Assembly (NCBI RefSeq): GCF_047511655.1
Contig: NC_133387.1
Span: forward strand, 19,152,353 to 19,216,352
Source: Castor canadensis
Lineage: Eukaryota > Chordata > Mammalia > Rodentia > Castoridae
Direction: 5' to 3'
DNA: 64,000 nt
The position numbers and the translations under genes are program-made. The notes below the pieces were generated by a model. It did not search any database and was not told where the DNA came from. It was given only the letters and a program-made list of their open reading frames with translations. The number at the start of each line of letters is the position of its first letter. The stretch's first letter is position 1. Shown one piece after another: positions 24,661 through 48,696 of the stretch.

Positions 24661-25489
24661 ATCTAGCACCGAAGGTCCTCCAAAGGCACCCAGCACCTTT
24701 TTTTTTTCTTTTTTTTTCTTGGACTCTACCTTCAAGCACTTTATCATTTGGAAAACAGAAAAAGAACTGTCTAGTCACTTCAAAGTCAACATTGGTGAAA
24801 ATTTCTGGGATTAAGAAAAACAATACAATCAGATCGTGGTAGAGATAGCTTCATTTATAATTTACTTGTGACTTTTTCCAAGGCCAAAATTTCATGACTT
24901 GGAGAAAAATATGCTGCCATGGCTTTCATGGCAGTTAATAGTCATATTGTTTGTAAGTGTGAGTCTCAAGGCTTAGCATTCGAATGCTAGCTGTAGCCTC
25001 TGTGAGAAAAAAATCTTTTCCATGGGTTAGCTATTTCTTTTGTTTTATAAGAATGAAAAGAAGGCACAAATTTAAGCCTGCTGTGTCCAGAAGAGAACTC
25101 CAGTCAGAAGCTTTCTGTGGGACAGTGATAGTGGATGACCAAGAAGACAAATGAGAGCCTCTACTGTCCCTCAAGCAGAAGGTCATGCAAGTCATTCCCA
25201 CCCCTCCTGCCAGACTATGCCAGGCTGATATTTAATACAATACTAGAGAAGAAGCAATTGAACATGGATGCTGTCGGGCCTCTCGTTGGGTGCGTCCATT
25301 CCTCCATTATTCAAAACCATCACTTGCATCTCTCAAATGCCAGATACTGTGTAAGACTCAGGAAATAAAAAGGTCCATAAGATTCTGTCTATCCCCCAAA
25401 GAATTACAGACCAATGCAGGAGAGACAGACCTACTAATAACAATGCATCACAATGCATCTTTAAATGCTAAACTAGAAGTGGCCTCTAT
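24661..25489. other. Unassigned intergenic sequence
   Basis: T-rich at the left, otherwise nothing recognised. Confidence 0.45.
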
Positions 25490-25700
25490 CACGTGGGGGG
25501 GGTCTCAGTTCAGGCTGACTTTGCCCCCAGGACATTTGACACCATTTTGGTTGTCACAACATGGGTGAGGTCTCTTACTGGCATCTGGTGAGCTTAGAGG
25601 CTTCTGTTACTGCTGCACATCCCCCCAGTGCTTAGGACAGCCCCTCAGGACAAGGAATTATCTGGCCCAAAATGTCAGCAGTACCACAGTTGACCTGATG
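25490..25700 (+). repeat. MER20-type hAT transposon remnant
   Basis: CCCCCAGGACATTTGACACC, GGTTGTCACAACATGGGTGA and GAATTATCTGGCCCAAAATG follow the MER20 order. Confidence 0.82.
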
Positions 25701-26999
25701 TGGTCAGTTCATGACCCAGCTGGCTGGGTCAGGACTTTGTATCCTCTGAGTCATTTCTGTTCTTTTTCGGGTTCTATCGTTGAAGCCAGTCACTTCACCT
25801 CCCACAGCTTTAACTTCCTCGTCTACAAAACAGAGTTGGAGTTGCTGAGTTCTAAATCCCTCCTCCTCTGAGAATGTATGGTTATTGGGCCAATATTTGT
25901 GCTCCCCCTGAACTCTGCTCCCAACAGAATGCTGTGGCCAGAAACTGTTTACTCTGCTTCAGGTCAGGGAGATAAAACAGTTTCCTGTGATGGTCCAGAG
26001 TGTAAATCAGCAAGGGCGAGGGTGGCCTCTGTCCAAGGACCTGAGTACATACTTTTCTATCAGAGTCTAAGTGTTCCCATCAGCAAACACAGCCACTTAA
26101 CTTGTCTGCCTCTCTGGCTCTAGAGGAAAGATTTGAGTAAAAGAAGCAAGATGGAAAATTACCCGGATGCTGTTCCCATGACTAGGTCCAACCACAAATG
26201 CCACTTTTCTCTCTTTGGGGGGCCTGAGGCAATGACAGGGTAGGAGAGACCCTGCTGAGGACCAACTCAGTGGTGAAGTGCAGCAGGTTGGGCCAGGAGG
26301 GCTAGCGTCTCTTTGTGTGTTTATGGACCGCCTCAAGGGGACCTTTGTCATTTATCTCCCTGAGAACAAGTTAGACTGGGATTCTTGGCCACATATTTCA
26401 GACTCTGAAGACTGGGTGTGAATCTGGTACCCCCAACTTCCTCTCTGTGGCTTTAAACTAAATCACCAAACAGAAAGAGCCTGTCAGGGCCTCAGGCTTG
26501 GGGACAAGAGCAGCTGGGGAACACAGAGGAAGCAAGGGCCCTGAAGAGGGAGTTCAGGAGTCCCTGAACATAAGGCCTCCTCAGTGCTAGGTCGGTACTG
26601 GCTGTCACCAGAGAGGCAGGGAAAGGGAGCAAGGACAGGGCTGGCGTTGGCAGTGCTCCTGGACTCACTGTCCTAGCAGACAGCAGCCAGGTCTTCAACT
26701 GAAGCACCTTTGTGTCCTCTCCTCTGCCAGTCCAGGACCCTCTGAGGGAGCAGAGTCTGTGGGCAATGAACCCCTTTTCTTTTTAATAGAGGAAAAACTA
26801 AAATCCGGACACATTAAGTAACATGCTTAAACTGCTAGACAGGAAGGACTTCCGTCAATGTTACTTATTATCAAATTTTTCTCCACTAAATTTATGAACA
26901 ATAAATCTTCCCAAGTCACTTAGCCATTCATTGACCATTTCCCACTCATTGTTTGGGATTTGTGTCTTCTTTTGTTTTGTGGGATTATAACTTGTACCC
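25701..26999. other. Unassigned intergenic sequence
   Basis: No gene or clear repeat. Confidence 0.45.
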
Positions 27000-27475
27000 A
27001 GTAAAATGTGCAAATCTGGTATGTGCCACTCAATGACTTCTATACATGTGTATGCTAATGTAACATGCCCCTGGATCAAGATACATGACATTTTCATCAT
27101 TCTAGAAAGGGCCTTCAAACTTGGTTTCAGTCACTACTAACCTCCTTTCAAGAAATAACTGGTTTTTTGTGGTGTGTTTTTTTTTTTTAGTTCTATCATT
27201 GGAGTTTATTTTTGCCCATTCTTCAACTTCACATCACCCACCTGATCTTCTTTTATTCAATATAATATATTCTGGATTCATCCATGTTGTGTCTGTAATT
27301 TGACATTTTTATTACAGGACAGTATTTATTCCATTGTATCACTATGCCCTATTTTATTTGCCCATCCTCCCAATAGTGAATATTTGGCTTATTTTGAGTT
27401 TGGGGTTATTGTGTGCATTTATTCTAAAGATATGAATTGGATAGGGATGATATTTTGTCATTTTTAATTTAGTCT
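27000..27475 (-). mobile_element. Ancient L1 3' end, antisense
   Basis: TCTGGATTCATCCATGTTGT, TTCCATTGTATCACTATGCC and GTGAATATTTGGCTTATTTT are the antisense signature of an old L1M 3' end. Confidence 0.65.
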
Positions 27476-27873
27476 CAAAGCATGTGCCTATTTTAATTCC
27501 CTTCCAAACAAACTCCATACAAACTCCAAAGATGTCTTCCAGAGGTCCAAGAAAATCAGACAGAAAGTAGTAGATGCCCTCACAGGTCTTTTCAGCCATG
27601 AGATCTTCTAATTCAACCTCTTCTCTACCTAGGAACTGCTGTTTGTGCTTGTTTACAAACAGCATTACAGCACTGTTTTCTCTGAACTGTGATAGGGAGG
27701 GTGGATGTCTCCATGTGGAGCTGTAACCACGCACCTGTAAACGCACCAACAAGACCTAAGCTTTTATTCAAGTACCAGAAACCCACCCATCTCTCTTCAC
27801 CAGATAACATCTGTTCCTAAACACAAAATGCTTCCCTGTTCTATCCACTGGAAGGAGCTTCAGCCAACATTTC
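27476..27873. other. Unassigned intergenic sequence
   Basis: No recognised feature. Confidence 0.4.
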
Positions 27874-28279
27874 TGCTATGGTTTGAACATGGGTTTTCCC
27901 ACTACAACTCATGCTGAGGCTTGGTCTCCAAGTAACAGTGTTGACAGACATCGGTACCTGTACAGGGATTACGTCACCAGGAGGGGTTAATACTTTTCTC
28001 CCAGAAAATGGATTGGTTACCATGATAGTAGGTTGTTATAAAGCAAACCTGACATCTCCTCTCTCTCTCTCTCTTCTCCTTCTCCTCCCTCCCCTCTTCC
28101 TTTTCCATATGTCTCCTGTGCCTCTACTCCTCCCAATGAAGCCCTTACCAGAAACCAAGTAAATGCTGGTACTATGCTCTTGGACTTCCAGAATTGTGAA
28201 CCAAAATAAACTTCTTTTCTTTGTAAATTACCCAGCCTTAGGTAGTTCTGTTGAGGTAATGGAAAATGGGCTAAGTTAC
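27874..28279 (+). mobile_element. ERVL-MaLR solo LTR (MST/MLT1-like), sense
   Basis: Begins TGCTATGGTTTGAACATGGG and ends after GTGAACCAAAATAAACTTC (poly(A) signal) and AAATTACCCAGCCTTAGGTA, the standard MaLR LTR layout. A CT-rich tract lies at 28055-28095. No internal sequence adjoins it. Confidence 0.85.
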
Positions 28280-30369
28280 CTTCTTGCCTCCATGAAAATC
28301 AATAGCAATTTCTCTCTCTTGAGATATGTGTAAAAAAACAAGATCCACAGTGAACCTGTTAATGAGGCCTCCCTCTCAAGCATTTCGATCAGGCAGAATT
28401 TATAAACCCTTCAATGAATTCCTTCCATTCACCCTAATTCTGATTGGTATTTTGTCTAGTCCTAACTCTAATGGGTCCTAACTATACCTGGTGAGTCCAA
28501 GTACAGTACACAACATGCAACCCTTACTCCATCACCAAGGAGGCATGCATTTAACCAGAGAGGGATCTTTTATATTCTTCCTGAGCATGTAAAGAAAAAA
28601 GTAGTAACAATCATTTGAATAGTAAGTGTTAAATAATAACACTTTGAATTCCATGATACTCATTGAAGAGTAAGGACCGAACTCCCACAGGTCAGAATTA
28701 CAATTGTGGTACCTAACCTCTTACACAGGTATCATCAAACACCCACTGAGGTCCTCCCTTCCTCACACCTCAGACTGCAAACAAAACATCATGGGCAGGG
28801 TACTGTGGACCCACAATTTCTACCTCATTCCCTCATGACTGGCTCTTGATCGTTCTCCTCCATGGCGTTCCTCTCCTGTTCCTTTTCCTAATTAATCCTA
28901 ACCTTCTACTGATCTCTGATCTTTATGGGTCACAAGAAAAGGGAAGAAGACAACCAGATGGAAATATTCCACCTAAAGAGCCCCTGTTCATGCCAGTCAG
29001 ATACCTGTATCCCTCCTTAGGTACTGTTGTTCCCTTGAATTATCTCCCATGTGCCCAAGGAGACCTTCCAAGTACCTGATGCACTGTTATTTTTCCCAGC
29101 TCCTTCCCATCAAGATCCAGACCTCCCTCTTCCTACCTACTTGGCTTTACCAAAATTCTCTAGGATCCTGAGTATGCAGAAGTCCCTAAACTATCCTCCT
29201 CACAACAAGCAGGGCTGGTGCTTGTCTGTTACTTGACTCAGTGCTTTCCCTAAGCTAGTTTCACCCGTATCTTAAAGCGACAACACTCTATAATTAGTGC
29301 CTGACAACTTCATCCCACCTCAGTCAGCCCCATCCTAGCTGGGGCTCTGAAGCCACCATCTAAAAACCAGGGTATTTTTCTAACTTCTCCCCACCCTCCA
29401 CCTACCTCCTATTCTTTTAGGAACAAATTCTGCCCAAGCATGTCTAAATTCAGAAGAAGAGAGAAAATAAAACGTTTCTTCCATTTTGATTGTGGATGAA
29501 AATAAGCTACTTGTCAGTTATTTATCCCAAATCAGATTGAGAAATGAACTAGTCATAGACTGGATTTGAATTTTAAAAGCAAACCTAAAAGAGCTTCTGA
29601 GGTGTTTTTAAAATTCACCAAAAGTGACAGGGAGGTGAACTTGCTAGGCTGTGGTTATTGGCATTCTGCTGCAAAGGCAGGAAATTCCCTGCATAGCTAG
29701 CCGGTCTTCCAAGCCTGCTAGGAGAGAGACTCCAGCTCCTCCCTTCAGATCTCTCTCGGGTTCTCGGCCCTGCCACCCACTGGCTGTGACCATGGCTGAC
29801 TGGCTATGTAAGTTACAGCCAATGTTCACATCCATTCTTCAAATCCCTTGTAGGCCCAAGTTCAGGGGAGAAGATGGAATTCAACTTGCAGAGACACTAA
29901 CAACTTCCTCTGAAAAGCTCCATAATGTCTTGCCCTTCTATGTAGCCAAAGAACAGCTAAGGGGCCCACTCCAGGGAACTTTCCATTGTGGGATATACCT
30001 TCTGGAGTCATCCTTCTCCTTTCACCTCTTTAACCAAATACCCCTCACACACGCGTATAGTGTATTAGGCTGGGTAGGCTAACAGCTGTAGCAAGTACTC
30101 CCAACATCTCACGGAATCAACACATTAAAGGTTTATTGGCCTCTTGCAAATACCAAATATTGCCATGACTACAAGATCTGAGGCTTTTTTTTTCCTAAGT
30201 TATATTTCTTGACTTCTAGGTCACAATTCTTTGAGGAACTGTAGCTTACACATTTTTGCAAAACTGAGGTGTCCCTCATAAAAAGCATACCTCAAACAGG
30301 TCCAAGAGTACAGTATTTAAGCCTCCAAAAGTTGGCAGTAACTAGAAACTCGGTCTTTACTTTTACAAC
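28280..30369. other. Unassigned intergenic sequence
   Basis: About 2.1 kb without a recognised gene or repeat. The open frame at 29651-30082 shows no recognised similarity. Confidence 0.45.
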
Positions 30370-30592
30370 TTTATTTTTTTTTTTTCATTTTTCTTTTATT
30401 ATTCATATGTGCATACAAGGCTTGGTTCATTTCTCCCCCCTGCCCCCACCCCCTCCCTTACCACCCACTCCACCCCCTCCCGCTCCCCCCCTCAATACCC
30501 AGCAGAAACTATTTTGCCCTTATCTCTAATTTTGTTGTAGAGAGAGTATAAGCAATAATAGGAAGGAACAAGGGGTTTTGCTGGTTGAACTT
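30370..30592 (-). mobile_element. L1 3' UTR copy, antisense (same type as 6077)
   Basis: Poly-T start, TTCATATGTGCATACAAGGC, a C-rich tract, CCAGCAGAAACTATTTTGCC and AGGAAGGAACAAGGGGTTTT. Nearly identical to 6077-6275 and strongly 5' truncated. Confidence 0.8.
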
Positions 30593-32829
30593 TATATAGC
30601 CAAGATATCTGAGTTCTTACCATGGTGTAAGTAGAGATGGGAGGAGAAAATGCAAAGGAAAGGAGAAGTCTTGGGAAGGGGTCAAATCTGATCTGGTCTT
30701 GTCTGGCTGTGCCAACAGCACTGGCAGGCTGGTAACTGGAGAAGAGTTTTGCATCCTTGTCTAGACAGTGGAACAGACAAAGTGCCCCCTGAAAACCACA
30801 GCAAGAACACCATGCCAAGGACCTGAGCCCCTGACCCCAAGGATACTTCAGCTATTACCCAGAAGCACTGGACCAGGATGGGCTCCAGCAAGTTCCTCAT
30901 GAATCCAGAACCTACCTTCTCTCCTGCCTCAGTCAAGTGGGTCCATCAGATATCTCTATCTATCTGTCTATCTATCTACCTATCTATCTCAAACTTCCTA
31001 GTAATGGCATTTTGCGAATCCACTTGCCCACCTCTGCAACTGGCCATCATGGGAGCAATGTGGGTACCCACCCCTAAGAGATTCCCTAATTGTGAACCTC
31101 AGGGAAAAGGTGTAAATACATGTGTCAAATGTATTAATGCTCACCAACCATTCAGTTTTTCATTCTGTAGGAGGATTGTACATCACTGATCTGCTGAACT
31201 CAGGACTTGCCCTATGAATTGCTTTAGCCAATTAAATGTGGAAGGCATTGAAATGTGGAGCCTGTCACTTCTGAGGAGAAATCTCAAGAGCCAGTGTGGT
31301 TTGCAGGACTCTTTTCCCCTCTCCCGTGATGACCAAGCAGTGCTTCATATAGAAGCTGTTCCTCTATCCCAGCTCTCAGAACAAGAGCAACAGAGAGGAA
31401 AGCCATGGCCAATTCAGGAGGAATATAGTGCATGAATGAGAAATAAGTCTGTATCTATTGTCGAGGTGAGCCCCTGAAACTTTGGGGTTGTTTGTTAATG
31501 CAACATGGCTCCGTAGATCCTGACTGATAAAGTGAATATCCACCAGCCCTTCCTGCACAGAGTGCCCTGGTACTCTTTATGTGAATTAGACCATTTTCTC
31601 CCCAGAGCATTCCGCACTCAAAGAACATTCTCTGAGAAATCATTTTGCATCTTTTCTCCAAGCCTCCTGCCTACATTATATCTCCTGAGTGAGGGGTCTC
31701 CACAACCGCCCTGCAGTGTCCTTGTAACTCAGCCTTTACAGAAAGTAACTGGCAGTTCTTTCTGTTGAAGAAAGAAAAAGTAGGAATCTCTCAGAGGACA
31801 GTGCAATCAACTACCTTTGGCCCACAGGGATAGACTCCAACAAGTAGACATCTGTTCCTGGTAGACACCAGGGGGGATGTTTTCTGTTTGAAGAAAATAG
31901 GGATAATTCTGAGGGAAGAATCAGCATCACTAGTAAAGCTAGAAAGCCTGAATGGTGAGTGGGGCCATCTAGAATTTGTCCCTATTTTACCTATGCTAAG
32001 TTTATTTTTCAGCAGGCTTCCTGGAAAACAAAAAGCCCTAGAAGCCATCACAATGATCCACACTGAACAAGTCAAACTAAAGTGCAATTTTGTCTCTTGG
32101 CCTCCCTACACAAAGCAGCTGCATTGAAGTGGAAATGATACAGTCATTTAGTCCATACAAAGCCAAGCAGCTGAACTGATTGCCTTTCGGATGCTCCAGT
32201 GACACATAAACACAGCTTCAGGGGCTCCACAAATGCAACCAGATCTTGACAGCGTTTCCAGCAGAGGAAAGAGCTGACCCTTCCACCAGCGGGCCTAATC
32301 TTTACTGCTCTGGCTAAGCTGGTAGCAACAATGGGATATTTAGGCCTCACCTAGACACAGGAGCTGAATTGCCCAAAAGTTTCTTGTACCTGGCAGAGAA
32401 CGCTGTGCACATAGACCTCTACGTTGCAGGAGGGCATTCTGACCTAGCCAGGCACAAGTGTGCACGTATACCAAGTCACTTATGTTGGCAGTCGTTCGGG
32501 CCAGAAGACTTTTCTTCCTCAGAGGCTGGCCAGAGCCTTCATAATTACAGCTGTGTTTCTGTTGTCAAACCAAATTACCTCACAGCTTTAACGTACAGTC
32601 CAGCCTAAAGATGCTGGCTGTACAGACGTACAGGGAGGTTTCACCAGACTCAGACCCTGGGTCCTGAGCCAAAAGGAAGGGCCGGAAGCTGGCCCCAAAA
32701 GTCCTCACTGTCTAAAAGCTAAGACTCCTGTCTTCTTTCCTCCTGCCTAAAAATAGCAGTGTCATAAAATCATCTGTTTCCAAACCACAAACAGGTTAAC
32801 TTGGAGCTCTGACACCATCGCACTCCCAT
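30593..32829. other. Unassigned intergenic sequence with a short TATC microsatellite
   Basis: A TATC/TGTC microsatellite lies at 30949-30990. The rest shows no gene or repeat that I recognise. Confidence 0.45.
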
Positions 32830-33700
32830 TCACTCATTCAATATTTCTACTGACTGGATAGGATCCTTCTCCTTGCAGAACACTCAATTCGCCACTCTTC
32901 TCCAGGACTCACTATTATCAGTAGGGCATAGCTCAAAGGTAACACACAGGCTCTCTGTGACTGGGCCCTGGCTTCCCACCAGCAACACTGTTTTAGGGCA
33001 CATCTCTGATCTTCCAATGAGGCCAAATCACTTTCAGCTCTCATCAATGGCAGGTACTTTCTCCTCCCTTCCCCACCTGCTGTCTTCTAGGTTACCCTCT
33101 CCTGCATCTCCTACCATCCACTTCTAAAAACTGAATTCCAGTATCAACCTCTTCAAGAAGCCTTCCCTGGAACCCCTCTCCCTCTCATTTGCTACCAGGG
33201 AATCCCCACGATTAAATGTAAAGCTATGCATTCCAAATACCCATGGAGTTATTCATTTCCCTATTTAGAATGAAGATTTTTTTTTTATATAGTATTGGGG
33301 TTTGAAGTCAGGGCCCTGCACTTGCTAGGCAGACACTCTACCACTTGAGCCAAACCCCCAGTCCTTTAGCTGTTTTTCAAATCAGATTTTGCATTGCTGC
33401 CCAGGCCAACCTAGATGATAAGCCTCCCATTTATATTGCCCCCATGTAGCTGGGATGACAGGCACGCACCACCACACCCAGCTTTTTATTGGTTGAGATG
33501 AGGTCTCACAAACTTTTTGCCCGGGCTGACCTCAAACTGCAAGCCTCCTGATCTCCACCTCCCAAGTAGCTAGGATTACAAGTGTGAGCCACCATGCCCC
33601 GCGAGAATTTATAATCTTGATGGCAGGGTCTATGTCTTATTTAGCATGTTATACTTACTCCCTGGCACAGAGATATTTTAAAACTAGATGAATGAATGAG
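32830..33700 (+). repeat. L2 (LINE-2) 3' region, sense, split by a SINE
   Basis: CTCTTCAAGAAGCCTTCCCT before, and TTGATGGCAGGGTCTATGTC plus CTGGCACAGAGATATTTTAA after, an antisense SINE at 33277-33604. Together they rebuild the L2 3' order. Confidence 0.72.
33277..33604 (-). mobile_element. Long dimeric or composite SINE, antisense
   Basis: Antisense ID part (TATTGGGGTTTGAAGTCAGG, TTGCTAGGCAGACACTCTAC) followed by antisense 7SL-type text that occurs twice (about 33385-33480 and 33495-33600), so it carries one tRNA-like and two 7SL-like modules. Confidence 0.8.
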
Positions 33701-34887
33701 CAAATTACAAACAGATGGATGCTGATCGTGCCACTTCTGTGCTAGAGCCCTCAAATTGAACAGAAACTGCCTGTCCTATTACTGCTACATCCAGCACTTC
33801 TACTGATGAAAGCTACTTTATTGGTTTTCTTGGTTTCATCTCAGCCCCTGATAGTACACGGAAGTGTTTAGCATTTAGTAATTGTGGGGCCCAAGTTTTT
33901 TATCCTTTCTAAGCGTCAGGTTGCCATACGTAAAAAGACTCTGCTCGGAACACACTAAACAGATTTGCTGTGAAAATTGAATGAAATAAAACAAGGTGTG
34001 TGGTCAGAACCCTAAACGGTAGATGTAACTGAGCTGCAAAATTGATAGAGAGATCCGGGTAGGTGCAGTGGGAGTTCAGAGTGAAAATATATCTGACAAC
34101 TGTTGTCTTCAGCAGAACATCCCCTACCTTGCACTTTACATAATCAGCAGCTCTGGGAAGTTCATCATAGTGTTACTGTGCTTTGTTACAAAAGGCACAA
34201 ATACCCATTTCCTTACTCATCTCAGCCAGCACACATAGAACTGTAACAAGAACAAGAAAAATATGGAGACTGAAAAACTCAGTTCATGAGGCCAGGGTTT
34301 CCCAAGGCTCCTGTCAGGCTCTCTGAAAAATCGCAGGCATTTGCCTGGAGGCCAATACCCGTTCAGGACTGGAGGCCTAGACTGTGCCTTCTCGTCCTGG
34401 ATTGCCCGTGGCCTGGCAAGTCATGTCTGCAACTTCGCCTTAGCTCCTTCCTCAGTCAAGAGAGTGTTGGCAAGAGAACAGTGAGGCCCAAGCTTTCCAA
34501 GCTTCGGAGCAATCAACAAACATTCAGTGGAGCTCAGTCCTCTGCTAGGTCCCTTGGCAACATTTGCAGATTGACAAATTAAGTGCAAAAAGAAAACATC
34601 ACCCCAGAAGCAGGGAAGTATAGAAGCCAGTAGAACTAACCCCACAAGATGCAGTCGTGTGCTGGAGCCAGTTCATATGGCATCCCAAGAGCTGATTGTT
34701 AGTATTCAGAAACTTGCAAGCTGCTTGTTAATCCATCATTACCTCAAATTCAGCCCTGGTGGGAGTTTTTTCACCAGGGAAATTAGCAGATACTACAAAT
34801 CAGGGCTTCCCCCCAACCCCTCCACTGCTAGCTTACCAACAGTCCAGCAAAATGTCAGCCACTGAGGCTGTCAGGGGAGTCGTTTTG
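33701..34887. other. Unassigned intergenic sequence
   Basis: No recognised feature. Confidence 0.4.
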
Positions 34888-35000
34888 CATGCAAGCTCCC
34901 AGGTCACATAGTCCCAGGTTCAAATCTCAGTTCCGCTAACTGGGTAGCCTTAGGAAAATTACTTAATTCCTTTGAGTCTATTTCTTCAGGCGTATATAAC
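34888..35000 (+). repeat. MIR, sense
   Basis: CCCAGGTTCAAATCTCAGTT and TAGCCTTAGGAAAATTACTT are MIR core text. Confidence 0.75.
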
Positions 35001-35250
35001 ACCTATGCACTGAATGCTTACTGTGCTCCAGGTATTGTTCTCAGCATTTATACATATGAATTCATCAATTCCTCACAGCCCTTGAAGAAGAAACCATTAT
35101 TATTTCCATTCTACAGATAAGAAAAATAGAGGCAAAGACAGGTTAAGGAGTTCCACCAAGATCACAGAGCTAGTAAGCAGCAGAGCCAGGAGTGGATACA
35201 AAGACCGGCCCCAGAGCCTGCCCTCTTATCTTCCAGCCCCGAGCTGTGTG
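35001..35250 (-). repeat. MIR, antisense
   Basis: CTTACTGTGCTCCAGGTATT, TTCCATTCTACAGATAAGAA and AGATCACAGAGCTAGTAAGC: reverse complement of MIR, abutting the sense MIR head to head. Confidence 0.8.
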
Positions 35251-35780
35251 ATGCACTGGTCACCTCTGGCTACAGGAGACTTGATTCCATAACAGCAACT
35301 GGCTCCATAAAAAAGAATGAAATTCTGTCATTTGCAGGAAAGTGGATGGAGCTGGAGATCATCGTGTTAAGTGAAATAAGCTGGAAACCTATGGGAAGGG
35401 GAAGGGCGAAAGGAGAGGATGAGGGAGTGAAGATCAAAGTACATTACATGCATGTATGAAAATAGAATAATGAAACACATTAAAATTGTAAAAAAAAAGT
35501 GACTGGTTAGACTTGAGATGTGCTAGAAGTATGAAAACCATGTAAAAAAAAAAAGAACAAAATATCAACGCTGTATTGATTACATATCGAAAGGGTGATA
35601 GCTTGGACATATTGAATTAAATACAATGTAGTACTATGGCAAATTGTACCCATTTCTTTTTTATTTTTTTAATGTTTCTTTTTTATTTTTTTAGAAAGTT
35701 TTTAATTGTGACTCACATGATATGATATGGAAGTGGTATTCTGTACTGACTTCCCAGCTTGTCACAAACATTAAATCAGT
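35251..35780. repeat. Ancient interspersed repeat, family uncertain, interrupted by an L1 3' end
   Basis: The flanks CACCTCTGGCTACAGGAGAC and CTGTATTGATTACATATCGA resemble one old repeat, separated by an L1 insertion. Family not named. Confidence 0.4.
35308..35500 (+). mobile_element. Severely truncated L1 3' end, sense
   Basis: GAATGAAATTCTGTCATTTG, GGATGGAGCTGGAGATCATC and an A-rich tail: only the last ~190 bp of L1. Confidence 0.8.
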
Positions 35781-35897
35781 TAGTGCAAGGAGAACTAGCA
35801 CCAGGCCTGAAACAAATCAAGCACCCAGTACCTATTATTAGTATTAGTGAAGTTTGTTTTCTAATTTTATAGTAGAGCGCTCTGGTTGAAGTATAGA

Positions 35898-35924
35898 AGA
35901 CCTCGAGGGGTCCTCTCGAGGTCT
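35898..35924. repeat. Perfect 10-bp inverted repeat, 7-nt loop
   Basis: AGACCTCGAG (35898-35907), loop GGGTCCT, CTCGAGGTCT (35915-35924). An independent 10-bp palindrome AGAGCGCTCT lies just upstream at 35874-35883. Confidence 0.85.
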
Positions 35925-36154
35925 GGAGGATGGAAGAGGGGCTACCACCTCCACAGGCCACAAGGGTGGCGATCTTTAAAAGCCCTCAAGCTTTAACATT
36001 CCCATCTGTAATTTCACAGAAGGCAAGGAGGTAGTATCGAACAAAATCTTGGTGTCTGTGGTAGAACTGTTCAAATGATCATAGAAAAATACTGCCATGT
36101 TGCTTGGGAGAAGCAGTGGTGCGGCCTCTGATCTAGGCACAATACAGAAAGGGA

Positions 36155-36575
36155 CGTTTGTGTAGGGTTTGTCCCCAGAGGAGTCATATCAGAAACTTGG
36201 TCCCCAATGTGGCAGGAGAAAGAGGTGATGGAGTCTTTAAGAGGTGGGGCTTAGTGCAAAGTAATTAGGTCACTGGGGGCTCTGTCTTTGGAAAGGATTA
36301 ATGTAGTTTTACAGGGTCCACGATTAGTGACCATGAGTGGGTTTTTATAAAAAGAGCAAGCCTGACCCTGATGCTCTCTAGCTTCCTGTCTCACCATGTG
36401 ACCTCTTCCATTCCACAAGTAGTCTTCCCATTGTGATGCCATCTTCCATGAGCTGTGCAGAAGCTGGGGCCATGCTCTCAGGCCCCAGGACTGTGAGCTA
36501 AATAAGCATCCTTTGTTTACACATTACCCAGTCTCAGGTATTTTGTGATAGCAATAGAAAACACCCTAATACAAT
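36155..36575 (+). mobile_element. ERVL-MaLR solo LTR (MST/MLT1-like), sense
   Basis: GGGTTTGTCCCCAGAGGAGT, TTAAGAGGTGGGGCTTAGTG, CTGTGAGCTAAATAAGCATC and ATTACCCAGTCTCAGGTATT follow the MaLR order. It lies about 740 bp upstream of the FAM180A start codon. Confidence 0.85.

Positions 36576-48696
<12,121 letters not shown>

Noticed and set aside
29651-30082. 143-residue open frame as a small gene
   Set aside because: No splice context, no recognisable motif, and biased by local composition.
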